Below, piece by piece: positions 55,410-60,455 of a DNA stretch of 60,455 nucleotides. The translations under genes were made by a program, and so were the position numbers. A model generated the notes under the pieces. It had not been told where the DNA came from. It worked only from the letters and a program-made list of their open reading frames with translations, and searched no databases. The stretch covers positions 1 through 60,455 of the forward strand of contig DAHUXR010000013.1 in assembly GCA_027307045.1 (NCBI GenBank), in the 5' to 3' direction. The DNA is from Acidobacteriaceae bacterium (lineage in GTDB: Bacteria > Acidobacteriota > Terriglobia > Terriglobales > Acidobacteriaceae). Positions within the stretch are counted from its first letter, which is position 1, and each line of letters opens with the position of its first letter.

Positions 55410-56027
55410 ATGAACTTGCAACGCACCTTTGCGGTAATTTGCATCATGACCTTGCTGCTTTCAACGAATGCAGCGACCTGTCAAACCCCACAATTGACCA
55501 GCCGCGTACTGGTACCTAGAGGATCGGCGTTGAAGTTTTCGCTGATGAGTCCGCTCGATTCGAGAACCGCCAAAGTTGGTGATGACGTACCTTTGCGTCT
55601 CGAAAGGCCGTTCGTCATCGATGGCGTGAGGCTGCTGGAGCCCGGAACGATAGCCCATGGAAGGGTAACCCGGGTGAAACACGCAGGGCCCAAGTGCCGG
55701 AGTGGACAAGTTGATTGGAAAGTAGACACCATAACATTCGGCGATTTCAGTAGAGCGAAGACGGACAAGATGAATTCGGGAGCGCCAGGATGGGAACCTC
55801 CCCAACAATATCCCAGCGATAGGATTGCGAGGGGACGGCACGATACGATGAATCATGTGTCCGTATGGGTTGAGATGGCGATTCTTTCCCCATTCTGGGC
55901 GCCGCTGCTTCTACTTGACTGGGGCGATGAAGGCCAAAAATGTACACATCCAGGAAATGATTTCCTGCAGCCTGCAAATTCGATCATCGCTGTGGCGGTT
56001 TCAAAGGCGCATCACGTCCGATATTGA
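55410..56027 (+). CDS. Secreted protein, function unknown
   Basis: 205 residues from ATG 55410 (GAGGACGCC upstream). A signal peptide (FAVICIMTLLLSTNAATCQ) precedes a beta-rich domain with LVPRGSALKFSLMSPLDSRT, VGDDVPLRLERPFVIDGVRL and EPGTIAHGRVTRVKHAG, similar to the N-terminal half of secreted acidobacterial proteins that carry SAF/TrbI-like beta barrels. A hydrophobic stretch lies near the C-terminus. No enzyme motif seen. Confidence 0.55.
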   Translation: MNLQRTFAVICIMTLLLSTNAATCQTPQLTSRVLVPRGSALKFSLMSPLDSRTAKVGDDVPLRLERPFVIDGVRLLEPGTIAHGRVTRVKHAGPKCRSGQVDWKVDTITFGDFSRAKTDKMNSGAPGWEPPQQYPSDRIARGRHDTMNHVSVWVEMAILSPFWAPLLLLDWGDEGQKCTHPGNDFLQPANSIIAVAVSKAHHVRY

Positions 56028-56097
56028 GAATCGTCGGAATTTCAGAAAAAATGGTATGCTTTTTCGTTTCATCATTGCATTCATCATGTGAGGCCCC

Positions 56098-57342
56098 ATG
56101 AAACGCAGAGATTTTCTTTCCGGACTCGCCGTCACCTCGGCCACGCTGGCCGCAGGGCAGGCAGCCAAGAGCACCGATGCGCCACAACCGCAAAATCAAA
56201 ATAAAGACAACCTGAAAGTGCCACGCACCTCTCCGGCGAAGAACATCATGATTTCTGCGGCCAACGGAATCACTCCGCGAGGAAACCATCTTGAGGCGGG
56301 CTATAAAAAGCTGCAGGCCGGCGCGGACACTCTGGAGGCCGCCATTACCACAGTCTCCGGTCCGGAGAACGATCCCGAGGACGACAGCGTTGGGCTGGGC
56401 GGCTTGCCAAATGAGGATTGCGTGGTGGAGTTGGATGCCTGTTGCATGCATGGCCCCTCGCGCCGCGCGGGATCGGTGGGCGGCGTGCGCGATATCAAGA
56501 ATGTTGCTTCTTTGGCGCGCACCGTGATGGAGCATACAGGTCACGTGATGCTGGTGGGCGAGGGCGCCACGCGCTTCGGCGTGCTGATGGGCTTTCCTAA
56601 AGAGAATCTGCTAACTGAGCACTCGCGCAAGATCTGGCAATTGTGGAAGGAATACCACTCTGACCGCGACTGGTGGGGACCGGGGCTGGCCGATCCGAAT
56701 TTCAAATTTCCGGCAGGTCTGGAGACAAGTTCCTTAGCGGATCAGCCTAAGCCGATCCAGAGACTTTATGCGCTGGCGGCTGAGATCGGTATTCCTGAAG
56801 AACGTCGCGCGGATGCAATCCAGAAAGTTCTCAATCCGCCGACTGGGACGATCAACTGCTCCGCGTTGAATGAGAAAATGGAGATGTCCAGCGTGACCAC
56901 GACGAGCGGGCTGGCGTGGAAACTTGCGGGACGATGCGGGGATTCGCCGATTATCGGCGCGGGCTGTTATTGTGACCAGGATGTGGGCGCGGCGGGCGCT
57001 ACGGGAAGCGGTGAAGAAAATATCAAGATTGTGGGTGCGCACACCATCGTGGAGAACATGCGCCGCGGCATGTCACCGGAAGACGCCGGCATGGACGCGC
57101 TCAAGCGTATTGTCCGCAATTACAACAATGACATGTCCAAGCTGATTTACGTCAGCATGCATTTCTACATCCTGCGTAAGGATGGCGCGTATGCGGGCGT
57201 TTCCCTGTGGTCGGGTTCGGCGGAGCATCCGGCGCGTTTTGCCGTGGCGGACGGCAACGGCCCTGCTCGGCATGAAGTGGCCAGGGCGCTCTTCCAGGGC
57301 AATCCCAAGGATTGGCCGCCCATGCCGCGCGCGCGGAAATAG
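56098..57342 (+). CDS. Tat-exported N4-(beta-N-acetylglucosaminyl)-L-asparaginase-like Ntn hydrolase
   Basis: 414 residues. A twin-arginine signal (MKRRDFLSGLAVTSATLAAG) leads to an Ntn-hydrolase of the glycosylasparaginase/isoaspartyl-peptidase family. The likely nucleophile is Thr251 after Gly250 in PTGTINCS, freed by autocleavage; later motifs are TTTSGLAWKLAGRCGDSPIIGAGCYCD and GAAGATGSGE. It cleaves Asn-linked sugars or isoaspartyl bonds. It follows the secreted-protein gene on the same strand by 70 bp. Confidence 0.9.
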   Translation: MKRRDFLSGLAVTSATLAAGQAAKSTDAPQPQNQNKDNLKVPRTSPAKNIMISAANGITPRGNHLEAGYKKLQAGADTLEAAITTVSGPENDPEDDSVGLGGLPNEDCVVELDACCMHGPSRRAGSVGGVRDIKNVASLARTVMEHTGHVMLVGEGATRFGVLMGFPKENLLTEHSRKIWQLWKEYHSDRDWWGPGLADPNFKFPAGLETSSLADQPKPIQRLYALAAEIGIPEERRADAIQKVLNPPTGTINCSALNEKMEMSSVTTTSGLAWKLAGRCGDSPIIGAGCYCDQDVGAAGATGSGEENIKIVGAHTIVENMRRGMSPEDAGMDALKRIVRNYNNDMSKLIYVSMHFYILRKDGAYAGVSLWSGSAEHPARFAVADGNGPARHEVARALFQGNPKDWPPMPRARK

Positions 57343-57553
57343 GCGGGGCCAAAACCTTACCACTGATCACACTGATTGCACGGATTTTCACGGATCGGGA
57401 AAAGAGATCGTTAGCCGCAAATAAAGAAAGCCTTTTGCCGCAGACTTACGCGGAAGGGCGCAGATAAAGCCGTTGGGCCGCGTAATGATTGCGGAAAAGC
57501 GCGAATAAAGTGCAGGAAAGATTTGATTCGTGTCTGTTCGCGAAAATTCGCGG
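57343..57553. repeat. Dispersed-repeat-like intergenic DNA
   Basis: Contains CACTGATCACACTGATTGCACGGATTTTCACGG, cut here as CACTGATCACACTG and GCACGGATTTTCACGG, plus TTAGCCGCAAATAAAG and TTCGCGGCTAAG. Such word families occur as intergenic repeats in many Acidobacteriota. Related words are at 45280-45310 and 49256-49290. Confidence 0.55.
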
Positions 57554-58057
57554 CTAAGTTTGCTTTTCCCTAACTGCGCGCCGCTTCTCTGATCCGCCTT
57601 TTCCCCAATAGACAAGTCGCAGCCCGGCCAAGACCAGGTTCACGCCGACTACCATGGGTATGACCAGAGTGTTGCCCCAGTGATGTTCTACCCAGAAAAA
57701 GGGCAGGCTGGCTACGACCAGAGCCCATCCCCATCTTGCGCGGTTTGATCCAGAGTTGAGATGAATTTTGTTTACGTAAGTGAGAAAGGGTGGATTGGAT
57801 TTCCCGGTGTAATCGTAGATATCGCAGCGGAGATTAGGGATATCTGCGACCTTCGTTTCGCAATAGGCTTCTGCTTCATCGAGTGAGTCAAACACAACGC
57901 AGACACTTTCTTCTCCTGCCTGCAGGTAGTGCCCATCCGGCGAGCGCTCAACATCGGTTGCAACGTCAGAATGAAACACCGCAAACTGTCCCGCGTGTAC
58001 CAGGCCGGTCCACTCGGTGGGCTTTCTGGCGGGATCGTAGAGCTTGAGTTGCTGCAT
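57554..58057 (-). CDS. Small membrane protein, function unknown
   Basis: About 167 residues from ATG 58057 (several nearby in-frame ATGs exist). A soluble N-terminal 100-residue part (YDPARKPTEWTGLVHAGQF, then CVVFDSLDEAEAYCETKV) precedes two C-terminal helices (WALVVASLPFFWVEHHW and NTLVIPMVVGVNLVLAGLRL). The Cys/Asp-rich N-terminal part resembles a small ferredoxin-like fold, but no family is assigned. It lies downstream of glpX on the same strand. Confidence 0.55.
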   Translation of the reverse strand: MQQLKLYDPARKPTEWTGLVHAGQFAVFHSDVATDVERSPDGHYLQAGEESVCVVFDSLDEAEAYCETKVADIPNLRCDIYDYTGKSNPPFLTYVNKIHLNSGSNRARWGWALVVASLPFFWVEHHWGNTLVIPMVVGVNLVLAGLRLVYWGKGGSEKRRAVREKQT

Positions 58058-58138
58058 CATGAGCAATAGCAATCAGCAAAGCCGGATGCGTCGAGTTTAA
58101 TTGATCAAGCCAATTGCCAGGTGCTATTTTGCTTGTTC

Positions 58139-59176
58139 CTACATGAACCTGACTTTTACGTCGGCGCGCTTGGCCAGGTGAATGCTTTCCACAAAGCGGA
58201 CCTTGCCGCTGTGGCGGGTCATCACAATCGATGAAGTGCGCGTGCCTTCACCAAAGAAGCGGACGCCTTTCATCAGCGCGCCGTCGGTGACGCCAGTGGC
58301 GGCAAAAACAAGATTCTTGCCCGGCGCAAGGTCTTTGGCGGTATAGATTTTTTTCTTGTCCTTGATGCCCATTTTCTCGATGCGGGCTTCGAGTTCCGGC
58401 GTGTTGATGACGAGGCGAGCCAGGATTTCACCATTCAGGCAGCGCATGGCGGCGGCGGTGATCACGCCTTCCGGAGCGCCTCCGCTGCCCATAACCACGT
58501 GAACGCCGGTGCCGATTACGGCCGCGGCAATGCCTGCGGAAAGATCACCGTCTGTGATGAGGCGGATGCGCGCTCCGGCGCGGCGAATGTCATCGATAAG
58601 TTTTTCATGGCGTGGGCGGTCCAGGACCACGACGACAAGATCGCTGATGTCACGGCTCAGGCGTCGCGCAATGGCCTTCAGATTTTCTTTTACCGGCGCG
58701 TCAAGGTCAACAGCGTCTTTGCAGGAAGGCCCGACAACGATTTTTTCCATGTAGCAATCCGGCGCGTTGAGCAGCCCGCCTTTTTCTGATGCAGCCAGGA
58801 CGGTGATTGCGCCCGGAGCGCCTGTGGCGCATAGGTTCGTTCCCTCAAGCGGATCCACTGCGATATCGACTTCCGGAAGATTCTCGCCGTCATGCCAGCC
58901 CGCGCCCACGTGCTCGCCGATGTAGAGCATCGGCGCCTGATCGCGCTCGCCTTCACCAATAACAATCGTCCCGCGCATGGGGACCGTGTCCATGGTGGTG
59001 CGCATGGCTTCAGTAGCAACGTGGTCAGCCCGCTCGCGGTCGCCGGTGCCCATGGTGTGCGCGGAAGCTATCGCAGCATCTTCCACTACGCGCGCAAACT
59101 CCAGCGCCAGCTCGAACTCCATCTGGTGGGCCAGGTTTCTCGTTTCGTTATGCTTGTCCGCTACGCGGGTCGTCAT
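58139..59176 (-). CDS. glpX: Class II fructose-1,6-bisphosphatase (GlpX type)
   Basis: Dephosphorylates fructose 1,6-bisphosphate in gluconeogenesis; Mn2+-dependent class II enzyme. 345 residues with a GGAGGC ribosome-binding site. Motifs: [38 protein letters not shown] (metal-binding Asp, Glu), [17 protein letters not shown], and [16 protein letters not shown]. It belongs to the inositol monophosphatase-like fold. It is flanked by short hypothetical genes. Confidence 0.95.
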   Translation of the reverse strand: MTTRVADKHNETRNLAHQMEFELALEFARVVEDAAIASAHTMGTGDRERADHVATEAMRTTMDTVPMRGTIVIGEGERDQAPMLYIGEHVGAGWHDGENLPEVDIAVDPLEGTNLCATGAPGAITVLAASEKGGLLNAPDCYMEKIVVGPSCKDAVDLDAPVKENLKAIARRLSRDISDLVVVVLDRPRHEKLIDDIRRAGARIRLITDGDLSAGIAAAVIGTGVHVVMGSGGAPEGVITAAAMRCLNGEILARLVINTPELEARIEKMGIKDKKKIYTAKDLAPGKNLVFAATGVTDGALMKGVRFFGEGTRTSSIVMTRHSGKVRFVESIHLAKRADVKVRFM

Positions 59177-59264
59177 AAAAATGCCTCCGAGGTTGTCTGG
59201 TTAGGCTAGCGGAGCGATCTTTCGCTACGCTCGGAATTGCGTCTTAGTCTCGATTTCAAGACCG

Positions 59265-59696
59265 TCATTGATCGTATCGCTTCCATCCGTTTGGCAGTTC
59301 GGATGCGCGGGAAATAAATAATGGGATGTGTTGTTCTCGGGCGAGACTCTTGACGTCTTCCAACAAAGCTTGCTCCGCATCCGAATAGGCGTCAGGATGA
59401 GTCGTGACTATCCAAACGCCGTTATCTTGCACATCTTTATCTTGTTTCCGAACGAAGGCGAGTAACTCATTTCTTGTCTGAAGAACCGGTTCCTCGGATT
59501 CGGGCTTCAAATGCTTTGCGTAATCTACGGTGAATCCCCATTTCTTCCCACTTATATCAGCGACTCGCTTGGGAAGCATGTGCAGAGAAATACCCTTGGA
59601 GCGGTCCGGAGCAGTTGCCGATGCAACGCTCAAAAGTGTCAACAGCAGTAGAACACTGAGAAGATATCGTCTCAATCTAGCGTCTCCGAAATACAT
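59265..59696 (-). CDS. Small secreted protein, function unknown
   Basis: 143 residues. Signal peptide YLLSVLLLLTLLSVASA, then a small domain with VADISGKKWGFTVDYAKH and WIVTTHPDAYSDAEQALLEDV, resembling the short acidobacterial proteins with a periplasmic alpha/beta fold. It starts 7 bp after the end of the acyl-CoA dehydrogenase-like gene, so the two are probably co-transcribed. Confidence 0.55.
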   Translation of the reverse strand: MYFGDARLRRYLLSVLLLLTLLSVASATAPDRSKGISLHMLPKRVADISGKKWGFTVDYAKHLKPESEEPVLQTRNELLAFVRKQDKDVQDNGVWIVTTHPDAYSDAEQALLEDVKSLAREQHIPLFISRASELPNGWKRYDQ

Positions 59697-59703
59697 TTAC
59701 GGC

Positions 59704-60455
59704 TCAAAACGCGCTGATGCCGGTCACATTTTCGCCAATGATCAGCGCATGAATATCGTGCGTGCCTTCGTATGTTTTTACTGACTCCAGATTCATCATG
59801 TGGCGCATCACCGGGTAATCGTCAGCAATGCCGTTTGCGCCCAGGATGTCTCGCGCCATGCGCGCACACTCAAGCGCCATCCATACATTGTTTCGCTTGG
59901 CCATGGAGATGTGCTGGTGCCCAACTTTATTTGCGTCCTTGAGGCGGCCCACTTGCAGCGCCAGAAGCTGCCCCTTGGTGATCTCGCTGATCATCCAGGC
60001 CAGCTTTTCCTGGACAAGCTGATGAGATGCAATTGGCTGGTCACGGAACTGCTTGCGTACCTGGGAATATTGCAGCGCCGTGTCATAGCAGGACATGGCC
60101 GCGCCAATCGCGCCCCAGCCAATGCCAAAACGCGCCTGGTTCAGGCAGCCCAGCGGCGATTTCAGGCCGTCCGAGCCGGGAAGAAGGTTTTCCAGCGGGA
60201 TGCGGACATCTTGCAGCGAAAGGCCTGATGTCACCGACGCGCGCAGCGACCACTTGCCATGAACGTCGGCGGCGCGGAAGCCGGGACGATCGGTCTCGAC
60301 GATGAAGCCGCGGATGCGGTCGTTCTCGTCTTCCACCTTCGCCCAGATGATGGCGATGTTGGCGATCGAGCCGGAGGTGATCCACATCTTCTCGCCATTC
60401 AGGACGTAGTCGCCGCCATCTTTCTTCGCGCGGGTGCGCATGGCCGACGGGTTCG
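59704..60455 (-). CDS. Acyl-CoA dehydrogenase, glutaryl-CoA dehydrogenase-like (truncated at the window edge)
   Basis: C-terminal 250 residues; the N-terminal part lies beyond the right edge. FAD-dependent dehydrogenase of glutaryl-CoA type: NGEKMWITSGSIANIAIIWAKV, RFGIGWGAIGAAMSCYDTALQYSQVRKQF, GANGIADDYPVMRHMMNLESVKTYEGTHDIH. The Glu in TYEGTHDIH is the catalytic base position of the family. Glutaryl-CoA to crotonyl-CoA is the likely reaction; other short-chain substrates cannot be excluded. Confidence 0.9.
   Translation of the reverse strand, partial: NPSAMRTRAKKDGGDYVLNGEKMWITSGSIANIAIIWAKVEDENDRIRGFIVETDRPGFRAADVHGKWSLRASVTSGLSLQDVRIPLENLLPGSDGLKSPLGCLNQARFGIGWGAIGAAMSCYDTALQYSQVRKQFRDQPIASHQLVQEKLAWMISEITKGQLLALQVGRLKDANKVGHQHISMAKRNNVWMALECARMARDILGANGIADDYPVMRHMMNLESVKTYEGTHDIHALIIGENVTGISAF

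Noticed and set aside
1..60455. tRNA, rRNA and tmRNA genes
   Set aside because: I looked through the intergenic parts for cloverleaf or rRNA-type segments and saw none I could support; a covariance search would be decisive.

Overview
The window looks like chromosomal DNA of an Acidobacteriota member, probably class Terriglobia. This is an inference from gene content, not from a marker gene. It carries Oar-type TonB-dependent receptors with an N-terminal carboxypeptidase-regulatory-like domain, a giant BNR/VPS10-like secreted protein, a CAP-protein pair, a Tat-exported amidase and many secreted proteins of unknown function. No rRNA, tRNA or CRISPR array was recognised.

Layout. 1-14.1 kb is mostly housekeeping: HU, an M50 protease, a LolA-like exported protein, PriA, a type-4/5 uracil-DNA glycosylase, a lipoprotein, and a long minus-strand run of M50-like protein, RapZ, MsbA-type ABC exporter, YicC, guanylate kinase and CoaBC. 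14.1-29 kb is envelope and accessory: a secreted Trp/Cys-rich protein, a BtuB-like receptor behind a cobalamin riboswitch, a membrane-anchored carboxypeptidase-regulatory protein, a TonB-C-terminal protein, a di-heme cytochrome whose promoter and leader are duplicated upstream, the BNR/VPS10 protein, two unknown membrane proteins and a 39-aa exported-looking peptide gene. 29-38.7 kb holds amidase, GNAT, a MetX-like hydrolase, two CAP proteins and an envelope-stress-like operon (XRE regulator, NfeD, flotillin, small glycine-rich membrane protein, DUF1648 protein, PspA).

38.7-49.3 kb is accessory: a twice-frameshifted membrane gene, a large Oar-type receptor, a Thr/Ser-rich secreted protein, about 1 kb of repeat-rich non-coding DNA, and a type II restriction-modification module with an XRE controller. 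49.3-60.4 kb returns to core-like genes: UbiX, a ChaN/Tiki-like protein, LarB, a two-gene operon joining a RaiA/HPF-sigma-factor fusion with an eRF1-like (baeRF) protein, a secreted protein, an Ntn-type asparaginase, GlpX-type FBPase and a truncated glutaryl-CoA-dehydrogenase-like gene at the right edge.

The strongest candidate for an undescribed system is the operon at 52799-55104. One protein appears to couple a ribosome-hibernation fold to sigma-factor regions 2 and 4, and it is followed 26 bp later by an archaeo-eukaryotic-type release-factor homologue, suggesting stress control of stalled or hibernating ribosomes. Second-tier candidates are the 39-aa peptide plus polytopic membrane protein (27957-28900), and the duplicated structured leader before the di-heme cytochrome (22967-23549).
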